From Acidobacteriota bacterium (GTDB lineage Bacteria; Acidobacteriota; Terriglobia; Bryobacterales; UBA6623), in the NCBI GenBank assembly GCA_016125275.1, contig WGMB01000004.1:62001-126000 (forward strand): a DNA stretch of 64,000 nt. The letters are read 5' to 3'. Of this stretch, positions 54,137 through 63,804 are shown in pieces; the stretch's first letter is position 1, and the number at the start of each line of letters is the position of its first letter. The translations under genes were made by a program, and so were the position numbers. The notes under the pieces are model-generated. The model saw only the letters and a list, made by a program, of their open reading frames with translations. It was not told where the DNA came from and did not search any database.

Positions 54137-55231
54137 CTAGTTCGCGAACCGTCGCATTCGCACATTGTTGACCAACCCAAGCAATGCGAACGTCGACAGC
54201 AACCCGGACCCGCCGTAGCTCATCAGAGGCAGCGGCAAACCCGTCACCGGCATGCGGTTCACCACCATGCCGACGTTGACCGTTATGTGAAACAACAATA
54301 GCGCCGCCACTCCCATGCAGAGTTGAGCGCCCGCCGCATCGACGGCTGTCTGCGCATTGTGCACGATCTTCATCAAAACTGCAAAGTACAATGTCATCGC
54401 CACCAGGATTCCGACGAATCCGGTCTCCTCGGCGAACGACGCCAAGACGAAATCCGTGTGCGCTTCCGGCAGGAACCGCAACTGCGTCTGCGCTCCCCGG
54501 GCGAAGCCCTGGCCCCACAGTCCGCCCGAGCCCACCGCGATCTTCGACTGCAACGATTGGTAGCCGCGGCCGCGCGGATCCTTCTCCGGCTCCATGAAGA
54601 CCGTCAGCCGATCCTTCTGGTAGGGAGTGAGCACCCGCCAGCCGATCGGAGACAGGATCACCGCCAGCAAGCCGACGCTCAGGACCCAGCGCCAGCGCAG
54701 GCCGTTCAAAAAGATCCCCATGCCCAGGATCGGAAGATAGCTTAGCCCCGTGCTCAGATCGGGCTGTTTGATCACAAGCAGGACCGGAATTGCGAACAAT
54801 CCGGTGATCTTGGCGAGCTGCGGCAGCGTCACGCCGCCGCGCGGCGGCTCGGAAAAGAAGCGCGCCACCAGCAGCACCAGCGCCCCCTTCACGAACTCCG
54901 AGACTTGGAGATCGGGCAGGCCCGGCAAAGGCAGCCAACGCCGCGACCCATTCACATACGGCGCAAACAACAGCACGGCCGCCAGCCCGGTCACCGCCGC
55001 CACGTAGAACACCGGCGCCTGGCCGACCAGCCAGCGGTAATCCACGCTCGAGGCGAACCAGAACGCCCCGAGCCCCAACGTGATCCAGATCATCTGGCGC
55101 AGGTGAGCGTCCTGCCAAGCCGTCGCCCGGGTCGCGCTGTAGATCTCGAGCACGCCCAGGGTGGCGATGGCCAGCGTCAGCAGCAGCAGCAGCCAGTCGA
55201 AGTCGCGCCAGCTGGAGGCTCGTTCCGTCAT
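54137..55231 (-). CDS. rodA: Peptidoglycan glycosyltransferase RodA
   Basis: A 364-residue SEDS-family protein with about ten membrane segments. RodA polymerises peptidoglycan during lateral growth with PBP2. Signature pieces are NGSRRWLPLPGLPDLQVSEF (loop with the conserved RW-L), IKQPDLSTGLSYLP (catalytic Asp), QGFARGAQTQLRFLPEAHTDF and MPVTGLPLPLMSYGGSGLLS. The start overlaps the stop of mrdA by 4 bp. Last gene of the rod-shape operon before the RNase gene. Confidence 0.96.
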   Translation of the reverse strand: MTERASSWRDFDWLLLLLTLAIATLGVLEIYSATRATAWQDAHLRQMIWITLGLGAFWFASSVDYRWLVGQAPVFYVAAVTGLAAVLLFAPYVNGSRRWLPLPGLPDLQVSEFVKGALVLLVARFFSEPPRGGVTLPQLAKITGLFAIPVLLVIKQPDLSTGLSYLPILGMGIFLNGLRWRWVLSVGLLAVILSPIGWRVLTPYQKDRLTVFMEPEKDPRGRGYQSLQSKIAVGSGGLWGQGFARGAQTQLRFLPEAHTDFVLASFAEETGFVGILVAMTLYFAVLMKIVHNAQTAVDAAGAQLCMGVAALLLFHITVNVGMVVNRMPVTGLPLPLMSYGGSGLLSTFALLGLVNNVRMRRFAN

Positions 55232-57096
55232 GGCCTGCTCCCGTCGGCCAGAGCCGGCTGCTGCGGCTGGTCGGGCTCCTGCGGCTGGCGCCGCGCCCAC
55301 TCCAGGCGCTGGCGCTTGTCGAAGTAGGCCTTGATCACGTCGCGTACGATCGGCGCGGCCAGGGGACCGTGCTCGCCGTTCTCGAATAGAGCCGCTACCA
55401 CGATCTCCGGCTCGCGGCAGGGCGCGAAGCCCACGAACCAGGCGTCGTCGAGCAGCCGCGGGTCGTCATTGCGCATCGCGAAGCTGCGGGAAACGCGCTG
55501 GGCGCTGCCGGTCTTGCCGCAGACCTCCACGGTCGACAGGGAGGCGGAGCCGCCGGTGCCGCCGCCGTTGACCACGCCCCACAGCCCCCGCCGGACGGCT
55601 TGCAGCGCCGACGGCGAAATCTGCGCCACATCGGGCTCGGGCCGCTGAAAGTCCGGGTAGAGCTGCTCCATCTCCTCGTAAGGCAGCAGGTGCGGGCGGT
55701 GCCAGACGCCGCCGATCGCCAAGCCGCCGATGGCGTGCGCCGCCTGCAACGGCGTGACCGTCAGCGCGCCCTGGCCGATCGAGACCGAGATCGTCTCGCC
55801 GGCGTACCAGCGGTCTCGGAAGAAGCGCGCCTTCCAGGTCGCCGAGGGCACGATGCCCTCCTGCTCGTTCGGCAGGTCGACGCCGGTCACCCGGCCCAGC
55901 CCGGCGATCGAGGCGTACTTGGCGATGCGGTCGATCCCCAGGTCCTTGCCCAGGTTGTAGAAATACACGTCGCAGGACTGCGCCAGGGCCTTCTCCAGGT
56001 CCACCCAGCCGTGGCCGCCGGCGCGGTGGCAGCGGTGATAGTGGCCGTAAAACGACGCTCCGCCGCTGCAATGCACCTGGAAGCTGGGGTCCACCACGCC
56101 CTCGGCCAGCGCCGCCCAGGCGACGATCGGCTTGAAGATCGAGCCCGGCGCCAACTGCGCCTGGATGGCGCGGTTGAGCAGCGGCTTGTCGGGGTCGTTC
56201 ATGACCGCCTGCCAGTCCTCTACGCTGATGCCGCCCACAAAGCGGTTCAGGTCGTAGGTCGGCGCGCTGGCCATCGCCAGCACTTCGCCGTTGCGCGGAT
56301 CGAGCGCCACCACGGCGCCGCGGCGGCCTTCGAGCGACAGCTCGGCTACCGCTTGCAGGTCCAAATCGAGCGTCAGGGCGATCGTGCGGCCGGGCTTGGC
56401 GTCCACCACGTCCAGGTCGCGCACGCGCCGCGAACGGCTGTCGACCAGCACCATGCGGCTGCCGTCGGAGCCGCTGAGGGCGTCGTTGTACTGCCGCTCG
56501 AGGCCGGCTTTGCCGACCTCGGCGCCGGATTCGTAGAGCACGAAGGCTTCCTGCTCCAGCTCTTCCTCGCTGATCTCGCCCACGTAGCCGATCACGTGCG
56601 CCGCCAGCCCGTCTTGCGGATACAGCCGCTGCTGCGAGCGCAACAGCTCCAGCTCCCGCAGCTCGGCGCGGTGCGACTCCAGGAACGCCACCTCCTGGTG
56701 CGCCAGGTTCTCCTTGAGGATCACCCGCTGGTACTCCGGCGAGCTCTCGATCTCCCGGATGCGGCCCTGCAGCCGTTCGTAGGGAATCTGCAGGCCTTCG
56801 GCCACCAACGGCAGGTGGTCGCGCTCGAGCTCGGCGCGCGAGAGCATCACCTTGAAGCTCGGCCAGTTGTCCACCAGGATGCGGCCGTCGCGGTCGACGA
56901 TCTTGCCACGCGGCGCCAGGATCGGCAGCGAGCGGATGCGGTTCATCGCCGCCCGCTCCTCGTAGACCTCGGTGTTCTGGACCTGCAACTGCCAGAAGCC
57001 GCTCAGCAGCCACAGAAAGACGAAAGCGGCGACATACTGGAACGCCGTCGTCTCCACGTCCCGCGCCGAGCGGGGCTCTTTGGAGAACTCGTTCAC
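55228..57096 (-). CDS. mrdA: Penicillin-binding protein 2 (peptidoglycan transpeptidase)
   Basis: A 622-residue class B PBP. A short cytoplasmic N-terminus and one membrane segment (about 20-38) lead to the dimerisation domain (PILAPRGKIVDRDGRILVDN). The transpeptidase domain carries LAPGSIFKPIVAWAAL (Ser-x-x-Lys), AQSCDVYFYNLG (S-C-D in place of S-x-N) and VEVCGKTGSAQ (K-T-G). It cross-links peptidoglycan during elongation, with RodA. Start is GTG in the GTGA overlap with mreD. The Pro/Gln-rich tail (RRQPQEPDQPQQPAL) is extra compared with E. coli. Confidence 0.95.
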   Translation of the reverse strand: MNEFSKEPRSARDVETTAFQYVAAFVFLWLLSGFWQLQVQNTEVYEERAAMNRIRSLPILAPRGKIVDRDGRILVDNWPSFKVMLSRAELERDHLPLVAEGLQIPYERLQGRIREIESSPEYQRVILKENLAHQEVAFLESHRAELRELELLRSQQRLYPQDGLAAHVIGYVGEISEEELEQEAFVLYESGAEVGKAGLERQYNDALSGSDGSRMVLVDSRSRRVRDLDVVDAKPGRTIALTLDLDLQAVAELSLEGRRGAVVALDPRNGEVLAMASAPTYDLNRFVGGISVEDWQAVMNDPDKPLLNRAIQAQLAPGSIFKPIVAWAALAEGVVDPSFQVHCSGGASFYGHYHRCHRAGGHGWVDLEKALAQSCDVYFYNLGKDLGIDRIAKYASIAGLGRVTGVDLPNEQEGIVPSATWKARFFRDRWYAGETISVSIGQGALTVTPLQAAHAIGGLAIGGVWHRPHLLPYEEMEQLYPDFQRPEPDVAQISPSALQAVRRGLWGVVNGGGTGGSASLSTVEVCGKTGSAQRVSRSFAMRNDDPRLLDDAWFVGFAPCREPEIVVAALFENGEHGPLAAPIVRDVIKAYFDKRQRLEWARRQPQEPDQPQQPALADGSRP

Positions 57097-57632
57097 GGCG
57101 TGGTCCTCCGCGAGCGGTCCAGCGCCGGGAACAGCACCAGCGCCAAGCCCGCGTGCACCGCGCACAGCATCAGCGCGCGGGCCGGGTCGACCGACACGTG
57201 CCGGCCCAACAGCCCGCCCACCAGCAGCCAGAAGACGGTCTGGTGGACCAGGAAGAAGAAGCCCGTCAGCACGCTGCGCGCGCCGGGATAGTCCATCTCC
57301 ACGTACAGGCTCAGCGAAGCCACGGCGTAGCCCACGATCGTCTTGGTGATGCCGAAGATCCCGATCGGCCCGTGCGTCAAGCCGTCCTGCGCCACTCCGA
57401 TCACCAGACCTACCAGCATGCCGATCAATACGTGCCGACGCAGTGACGCCAAGTACACCACCACCAGCAACGGCAAATCGAGCAGCCGCGCTGAAGGGAT
57501 GTAGGCCGGCAGGAAGACTTGCAACGAGAGCGCGCTGATCGCCAGCGCCAGCGTGGCCCCCGGATGCAGCAGGGTCGGCTGGCGCAGCGGCTTTGCCAGC
57601 GGAGAGCGTCCGACCACGCGGGAAGGCATCAT
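57093..57632 (-). CDS. mreD: Rod shape-determining protein MreD
   Basis: A 179-residue membrane protein with about five segments, standing between mreC and mrdA as MreD does in other bacteria. Blocks such as LLDLPLLVVVYLASLRRHVLIG, GIAQDGLTHGPIGIFGITKTI (here GVAQDGLTHGP) and the helical pair at the end fit the family, which is poorly conserved. Both ends overlap neighbours by 4 bp. It links MreC and PBP2/RodA at the membrane. Confidence 0.9.
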   Translation of the reverse strand: MMPSRVVGRSPLAKPLRQPTLLHPGATLALAISALSLQVFLPAYIPSARLLDLPLLVVVYLASLRRHVLIGMLVGLVIGVAQDGLTHGPIGIFGITKTIVGYAVASLSLYVEMDYPGARSVLTGFFFLVHQTVFWLLVGGLLGRHVSVDPARALMLCAVHAGLALVLFPALDRSRRTTP

Positions 57633-58804
57633 GGCTGGGGCTCGCTGGTCGCCACCGCCGGAGCCGAAGAAGTCGGCGCTCCCGGCGCGGGGGCCGGCTC
57701 CGCGGTCGGCGCCGCCGGCTCGGTCTCGCCTTCGACCGGCGCTCCGGCGTTGAAGTCCGGCGGACCGGCGCCGATCTTCGCCTCGCCCAGGCGCACGCCC
57801 TGCGAGGCGGCGATGTCACGGTAGCGCTTCTTGATGCGGTCGGCGTCGGTCAACAGCCCTTGCGGCCTCTGCGCCGGGTTGCGGTCGTCCGGCGGCGCCG
57901 CTTCGGTCAAGGTCTCGCCGGGAGCGGAAGGCTCGAGCGGAGGCAGCGGCAGCAAGGTCTCCGGCAACTGCGGCCGCCGCGGCGGCAACTCCTCGTGCAC
58001 GCCTTCCACGATCACCAGCACCTCGTCGAGGCGGTCCAGCGGCGCGTAGGGGACGGCGTAGATCTCTTGGAAGTCCGTGCCGGACTCGACGCGCGTCACG
58101 CGTCCCACCGGCAGCCCCTTGGGGAAGATCCGGTCCTCGCCCGAGGTCAGCACCTCTTCGCCGATGCTCACCTTCACCTCATGCTCCACGTAGTCGATCA
58201 GGCACTCGCGCTCGCCTTGGCCGCGCAGCAGGCCGCGCACCCGCGAATCGGCCAGGATCACGCCGGCGCCGGAGTCGGCGTCGTCGATCAGCAGCGCCAG
58301 GGCGGAGCCGGGATAGGCCGCCAAGACCTTGCCGACGATGCCGTCGGCCACCACGATCGCCATGCCCGGCAGCACGCCGTCGCGCCGGCCGCGGTTGAGG
58401 ATGATCTCCTTGGAATTGGCGTTGGCGCCGCCGCCGATCACCTCCGCCAGAATCGTTTTCGAGGCGATCCGCTCTTGGTAGGAGATCAGCGTTTGCTCGC
58501 GCTGCAACTGCGCCAGGTCGCGCCGCAGCTCCTGGTTCTCCAGCCGCACCTTGTCCAAATCGCGCTGCAACTGCTCGTTCTCGTCGCGCGCGCCGATCAG
58601 CCAGACGTAACCCGTCCAGCCCTCGGCCACGAAGTCGAACGAGGAGTGCAGCCCTTTGTTGATCGGAGCGATCGCGCCCATCGTCCAGGCGCGCAGCAGC
58701 GTCATGTCGTCGTCACGACGCACCTGGTAGCCGAGCAGCACCAGTTGCAGCCCAACCGCCAGGATCAGGGCGGCCGTATTGTAGTAACGCGCCCAAAAAC
58801 TCAC
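57629..58804 (-). CDS. mreC: Rod shape-determining protein MreC
   Basis: A 391-residue protein with one N-terminal membrane segment (about 9-26), a coiled coil (about 75-110, ENEQLQRDLDKVRLENQELR) and the beta-rich periplasmic core (about 115-270) with KEIILNRGRRDGVLPGMAIV, DGIVGKVLAAYP and IDYVEHEVKVSIGEEVLTSG. The Ala/Pro-rich C-terminal tail of about 110 residues (with APAPGAPTSSAPAVATSEPQ) is longer than in E. coli MreC. It bridges MreB and the wall-synthesis enzymes. Start is GTG at 58804. Confidence 0.95.
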   Translation of the reverse strand: MSFWARYYNTAALILAVGLQLVLLGYQVRRDDDMTLLRAWTMGAIAPINKGLHSSFDFVAEGWTGYVWLIGARDENEQLQRDLDKVRLENQELRRDLAQLQREQTLISYQERIASKTILAEVIGGGANANSKEIILNRGRRDGVLPGMAIVVADGIVGKVLAAYPGSALALLIDDADSGAGVILADSRVRGLLRGQGERECLIDYVEHEVKVSIGEEVLTSGEDRIFPKGLPVGRVTRVESGTDFQEIYAVPYAPLDRLDEVLVIVEGVHEELPPRRPQLPETLLPLPPLEPSAPGETLTEAAPPDDRNPAQRPQGLLTDADRIKKRYRDIAASQGVRLGEAKIGAGPPDFNAGAPVEGETEPAAPTAEPAPAPGAPTSSAPAVATSEPQP

Positions 58805-58822
58805 CGCGACCTCGTTCCCTTC

Positions 58823-59848
<1,026 letters not shown>

Positions 59849-60039
59849 CCGAACGAATCCGATTCCCCGCCCCGACCTGAGCCCGTCCCGGAACGAGGCG
59901 GCGCACACCCGCCCCGTCGGCAGACCGACGGCAGGCCGAAAGGCTGAACAATGAAGAACTTGCGCTTCCGGGCGACGCGCAGGCTCCGCGGGCGCGGCTC
60001 ACCGACTAGTGTAAACCCTGAGAGGGCCGCCGTTGGGGC

Positions 60040-60732
60040 TCAGGCCGGGCTTTTCCAGTTGCGTTCGGCGTCCGGCCTACGAATGTAGTTCGCATCGGCC
60101 GCTTCAGGGGCTCCGGCGGAGCCCGAACCGCGCTCGGAGGCCAGCCAAGCCACCGCGCCGGCCGTGTCCTCGATCACCGCCAAACGCCCTTCCAGCCCCG
60201 TTTCCAGGGCCAAAGGGGCCGCTCCGCCAGCTTCGAAGATCTCGCGCTGTGCGGAAACCCACAGTGGATCGAAAGACTCGGCCCGCCGCCGGAATTCCGC
60301 CCAGCCTTCCACCCTCGGCTCGACCAGCGGGCTGAGGTCTTCGCCGTAGACGGCCCCGTAGACCTCTCCCCGGCGGGCGTCGAGCACGACGGCGCACGGC
60401 CGGCCCGCCCCCGACATTCGCAATGCCGCGAAGGCCAGCGCCTCCAGGTTCGAGACTCCCGCGACCGGTTTGCGCAGCGCTTCGCCGAGCGCCTTGGCTG
60501 CCGTCAGGCCGACCCGCACGCCGGTGAACGAGCCTGGGCCCGAGGCGGCGGCGAACAGGTCGATCTCGCCGAGCCGTACGCCGGCCGCCGCCAGCGTCTC
60601 CTCGATCAGCGGATACAGGAGCTCTCCGAAGCCCTTGGGCGCCTCGGCCGAGCGGGAGGCGGCCGTCGCGCCGTCCACTACGACCGCCACGCCTCCGCGG
60701 CGCGCGGTCGTGTCGATTCCCAGCGTCTTCAC
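60040..60732 (-). CDS. tsaB: tRNA threonylcarbamoyladenosine biosynthesis protein TsaB
   Basis: A 230-residue ASKHA-fold protein. TsaB partners TsaD in attaching threonylcarbamoyl to A37 of tRNAs that read ANN codons. Diagnostic parts are MKTLGIDTTARRGGVAVV and the phosphate-loop-like ASGPGSFTGVRVGLTAAKALG, plus LDARRGEVYGAVY. The start overlaps the end of the upstream glycosidase-like gene by 4 bp, an unusual partner. The 191 bases between its stop and mreB hold no gene. Confidence 0.93.
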   Translation of the reverse strand: MKTLGIDTTARRGGVAVVVDGATAASRSAEAPKGFGELLYPLIEETLAAAGVRLGEIDLFAAASGPGSFTGVRVGLTAAKALGEALRKPVAGVSNLEALAFAALRMSGAGRPCAVVLDARRGEVYGAVYGEDLSPLVEPRVEGWAEFRRRAESFDPLWVSAQREIFEAGGAAPLALETGLEGRLAVIEDTAGAVAWLASERGSGSAGAPEAADANYIRRPDAERNWKSPA

Positions 60733-62630
60733 TGCCCGTCCGCTTCCTTTTCCAGGCGGAAGGCCTTGAAGGCCTCATAGAGATGTCCGGCGCCGTCGAG
60801 GCCGAGCAGTCGAATCGAGAGCGTCGCCGGGTAGTGGTCGGCCAGGTTCTTGGGGATCTTGAACTGCCCGAACTGCTCGGTTCCGATGATGCGGCGGGCC
60901 TTGCTCGAACCGGCTACCTCGCCGTTCCAGACCCACAGCATCTGCTTGGCGGCGCGGGTGGATTTGGTGAGGGTGGCGTTGAACTCGTAGGTCTGGCCGG
61001 CCGTCAGCGCCTGCTGATCGGGGAACTGGATTTCGTAGGGCACCTCCGAGGTCGCCGCCTCCACTTCCTTCAGCTTCACGCCGCGCGCCTCCAGGTAGTA
61101 CTTCTTGTTGAAGCTCTCCTTCTTACCCTCGCGCCGTACGTACAGCACCCAGTCGTGCTCGTTGTCCGGGGTGGGGCTCTGGAAGCGCTCGCCCTTGTAC
61201 TTCTTCTTCTGGTCGAGCCAGGTTCCGTCGATCGGGTTGAACCAGCTCACGTCGTAGCTGTTCTTGGGCACGATCAGGTCGACCGCGCCGGGCTCCTCGA
61301 CGTACACGATGTATTCGATGCCGACGTACTCTTCGCCCAGATACGGCGTGTACTGCAACGACAGCGCCACGCCGCCTTCCACCCGGTAGTAGGGTTGCAG
61401 GTCGAAGTAGCGCGTCTGCGTCATGAAGTCGTGGAAGTGACCCATGTAGGTCACGCCCGGCGCGTCCAGATACTTCAGATCCACCGGGAACTTGCGGCCG
61501 CCGTAGACGCCGGTGTTGCCGTAGGTGGTGGAGTGGCCGCGCATGGCCATCGACCACAGCCGCTTGCGGAACTCATCGCTCGACACGTGGTGGTCGTGAG
61601 AGGCGCCCGCGCCGGAATTCTCATAGCCGAACTCGGCGTTCACCACCGGCATGCCGTGCAGCTCGTAGTCGATGGAAGCCAGCGACGGCGCGGAGTTCTG
61701 CTGCACGATGTAGGTCATCCAGCCGTCTTCGACCAGCGGGCTCGAGGTGGCGACGGTGTGGGTGGAGCGGGGGTGCTGGTGCGGGTCCCACTCCTTGATC
61801 ACGCCGTTGATCTCCTTGAGCAGCTTGCGGCCTTCGGGATACTCCTCGAACTCCTGCACGCCTTGCCACACGATGTTGTAGGCGGCGTAGCGGGCGCACA
61901 GGTAGCGCACGTAGCGCTCGCGCTGCTTGCGGTCGGGCAGCAGCTCGGCCAGCTCGTTCTGGTCGCCGCCCAGCAGCACGTCGTAGATGAGGCCCTTGGA
62001 GTTGAGATAGACGATCCGCCGCTCGACCTCGCGGAAGTGCTCGATCAGCGGCTGATCCGGGTCGGCCAGCACCTTGCGGGCGGTCTCCTCCCAGCCCAGC
62101 AGCAACCCGCGGACGTGGTTGAACTTCTGCTCGGCCCGCGCGTCGGCGTAGCGCGTGAAGGTCTCCCAGGGAACCTCGGCAAAGCGGTAGAACGTGTCGC
62201 CCATCCAGAAGTGGCCCTCGTTGGGACCGGGATAGCGAAAGTAGCGGGTGTTGAAGACCTCGATGAAGCCCGGCGTGCGCGCCGCGGTCCCCTGGAACGA
62301 AGCGACCTTGCCGTTCACACTCTCCAGGTTCGACAGCACCCGGAAGTCCCAGCGCCCCTCGGCGTCCGGGCTGAAGCGAAAGCGGAACAGGCGTCCGCCG
62401 TCCCAAAACCCCGAGGCCACCCGCGTGCGCCCGCCGTCGGGCGACCGGAACTCCGCCCGCAGCTCGACCGACACGTAAGGGTTGGGGTGCTGGGCCGCCT
62501 CCGCCTCGCTGATCTCGAACGAGATCTCGCACGGCTCGTAGAGCGGCACGCTCTCACAAACCTTCAACTGCCCGGCCGCCGGCCACGCCGCGGCGACCAG
62601 CAACCAACCCAACAGCATCCGCCGACGCAT
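60729..62630 (-). CDS. Exported apiosidase-like glycoside hydrolase (DUF5060/DUF4038 type)
   Basis: A 633-residue secreted protein. Signal MRRRMLLGWLLVAAAWPAAG; residues about 25-110 look like DUF5060 (immunoglobulin-like, EISFEISEAEAAQHPNPYVS), followed from about 130 by a TIM-barrel part (FRYPGPNEGHFWMGDTFYRF, VWQGVQEFEEYPEGRKLLKE, MPVVNAEFGYENSG) similar to DUF4038/GH140-like enzymes. The acidic residues in GVQEFEEY and NAEFGYEN are the likely catalytic pair. Possible C-terminal carbohydrate-binding domain. TATCCT ends seven bases before the ATG. Coupled to tsaB by 4 bp. Confidence 0.85.
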   Translation of the reverse strand: MRRRMLLGWLLVAAAWPAAGQLKVCESVPLYEPCEISFEISEAEAAQHPNPYVSVELRAEFRSPDGGRTRVASGFWDGGRLFRFRFSPDAEGRWDFRVLSNLESVNGKVASFQGTAARTPGFIEVFNTRYFRYPGPNEGHFWMGDTFYRFAEVPWETFTRYADARAEQKFNHVRGLLLGWEETARKVLADPDQPLIEHFREVERRIVYLNSKGLIYDVLLGGDQNELAELLPDRKQRERYVRYLCARYAAYNIVWQGVQEFEEYPEGRKLLKEINGVIKEWDPHQHPRSTHTVATSSPLVEDGWMTYIVQQNSAPSLASIDYELHGMPVVNAEFGYENSGAGASHDHHVSSDEFRKRLWSMAMRGHSTTYGNTGVYGGRKFPVDLKYLDAPGVTYMGHFHDFMTQTRYFDLQPYYRVEGGVALSLQYTPYLGEEYVGIEYIVYVEEPGAVDLIVPKNSYDVSWFNPIDGTWLDQKKKYKGERFQSPTPDNEHDWVLYVRREGKKESFNKKYYLEARGVKLKEVEAATSEVPYEIQFPDQQALTAGQTYEFNATLTKSTRAAKQMLWVWNGEVAGSSKARRIIGTEQFGQFKIPKNLADHYPATLSIRLLGLDGAGHLYEAFKAFRLEKEADGQ

Positions 62631-62637
62631 ACCTAGG

Positions 62638-62666
62638 AGGATAGAGCCCCGGCGGGCGGGGAGCAA
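62638..62666 (-). promoter_or_regulatory. Promoter for the glycosidase/tsaB unit, leaderless type
   Basis: TATCCT (62638-62643) lies seven bases before the ATG at 62630, and TTGCTC (62661-62666) 17 bp upstream matches the first three bases of the -35. There is no Shine-Dalgarno on this strand. Confidence 0.5.
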
Positions 62667-62677
62667 CGCGGCCCGTC

Positions 62678-63451
62678 TCAGCTCAGCCGTCCCGGCAGGC
62701 GCGTGGCGTCGTCGATCTCGCACAACTCCAACTGCCGAACCGTCAGACCCACGGCGTCGCTCAGGTCCGCGCCTTCGAGCCGCGTGCCGACCATGCGGGC
62801 GCCGCTGAGCTGCGCTCCCACCAGCTTGGCGCCGCGCAGATCGGCCGAAGCCAGGTCCGCTCGGCTGAGGTCGGCGCCGCTCAGACGGGTTTCGAGCAGC
62901 AGCGCCCGGTGCAGGTCGGCGTCCACCAGCAGCGCCTTGGTCAGGTCCGCTTGGCTGAGATTCGACTTGTACAGATCCGCCCCGGAAAGATCCGCGCCGG
63001 CCATCCGGCATTCCCGCAAGTCCACGCCCTCCAACGCCCGGCCCTTCAGCCGCACGCCTTCCAGTCGCGGCACGACGTCGGTGTACTTCTTGCGCCACAG
63101 ATTCCAGGCGGCCACGCCCTCGGCCAGGACCTCGAGGGGGTTCGGGCCGGCGGTGCGGGTCTCGTACTGCGCCGGCTCGTAGCTCGGTCCGGACCGCGAG
63201 GGGTCCGCTTTGGCGCTTCCACGGGTCAGCGCCTGGTAGGCCTCGTTGATCCGTTTGAGCCGCTCCTGCGCTTTGCTCTGGAGCCGCTCGTTGCCGGGAA
63301 AGCGGTCCGGGTGCCAGACCTGGGCCAGGTCGCGCCAAGCCTGTCGAACCTGGTCGGCCGTCGCCTCCGGATCGATCTCGAGCTCGCGATAGCACTCCGC
63401 GCGGGTCAAGGGCTTCAGTTCCCTTATCGCTCGCCGGCGCGCGGATGTCAC
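62678..63451 (-). CDS. J-domain/pentapeptide-repeat fusion protein
   Basis: A 257-residue protein. Residues about 18-76 are a J-domain with the HPD motif intact (AQVWHPDRFPGNERL, then RLKRINEAYQALT), so it should stimulate an Hsp70/DnaK. A linker of about 45 residues leads to pentapeptide repeats over about 130-235 (AGADLSGADLYKSNLSQADL and GADLSRADLASADLRGAKLV), a right-handed beta-helix. The combination could deliver clients to DnaK or act as scaffold; no partner is visible. Start is GTG. Nine bases separate it from the zinc-ribbon gene upstream. Confidence 0.88.
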   Translation of the reverse strand: MTSARRRAIRELKPLTRAECYRELEIDPEATADQVRQAWRDLAQVWHPDRFPGNERLQSKAQERLKRINEAYQALTRGSAKADPSRSGPSYEPAQYETRTAGPNPLEVLAEGVAAWNLWRKKYTDVVPRLEGVRLKGRALEGVDLRECRMAGADLSGADLYKSNLSQADLTKALLVDADLHRALLLETRLSGADLSRADLASADLRGAKLVGAQLSGARMVGTRLEGADLSDAVGLTVRQLELCEIDDATRLPGRLS

Positions 63452-63460
63452 TCGGCGGAA

Positions 63461-63766
63461 TTACTTAAACAGGTCGTCGAACTGCTTGCGCGCGTCCACG
63501 CCCGGCCGCGCCGCGCCGCCGCTGAGGTCGACCGTCGTACGGGGCTCGAAGAAGTCGCAGAAGTTGCGGTTCTCCTTGTTGGTGACCCACTCGGCTTGCG
63601 ATTCGGCGCACTGGTTGTGGCGGCCGGGGTCGAAGTAGCGACAGTTCAGGCAGCACAGCAGATCCGAGCCGCACTTGTCGCACTCGTGATGCCGCATCAC
63701 TTTTTCTCCCGGACTCAGCGGAATCGCCGAGCCGCATTGATGGCAGCGAAACACGAGTTTGGACAT
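63461..63766 (-). CDS. Small zinc-ribbon protein
   Basis: A 101-residue protein with four CXXC-type pairs: FRCHQCGS, HECDKCGS, CCLNCRYFDP and, further on, single Cys in NQCAES and NFCDFFEP. Such spacing suggests two zinc sites. The C-terminal 25 residues are charged. It is the first gene of a two-gene unit with the J-domain fusion and is divergent from a lipoprotein gene. Function unknown. TAAGCT lies nine bases before the ATG. Confidence 0.85.
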   Translation of the reverse strand: MSKLVFRCHQCGSAIPLSPGEKVMRHHECDKCGSDLLCCLNCRYFDPGRHNQCAESQAEWVTNKENRNFCDFFEPRTTVDLSGGAARPGVDARKQFDDLFK

Positions 63767-63775
63767 AATGGAGGC

Positions 63776-63804
63776 AGCTTACCGGACCCGATGCACCTCT
63801 TCAA
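63776..63804 (-). promoter_or_regulatory. Promoter for the zinc-ribbon/J-domain unit
   Basis: TAAGCT (63776-63781), nine bases before the ATG at 63766, and TTGAAG (63799-63804) 17 bp upstream, a 4/6 match to the -35. The -35 lies inside the coding sequence of the divergent lipoprotein gene. Confidence 0.55.

Noticed and set aside
53772-54140. 122-codon plus-strand frame in the large intergenic gap
   Set aside because: Low-complexity Pro/Ser/Arg/Thr composition, no signature, and it overlaps the ribosome site of the RNase gene on the other strand.
62636-62640. AGGAGG next to the glycosidase start
   Set aside because: It is on the plus strand; the gene is on the minus strand, where the sequence reads CCTCCT, so it is not a ribosome site.
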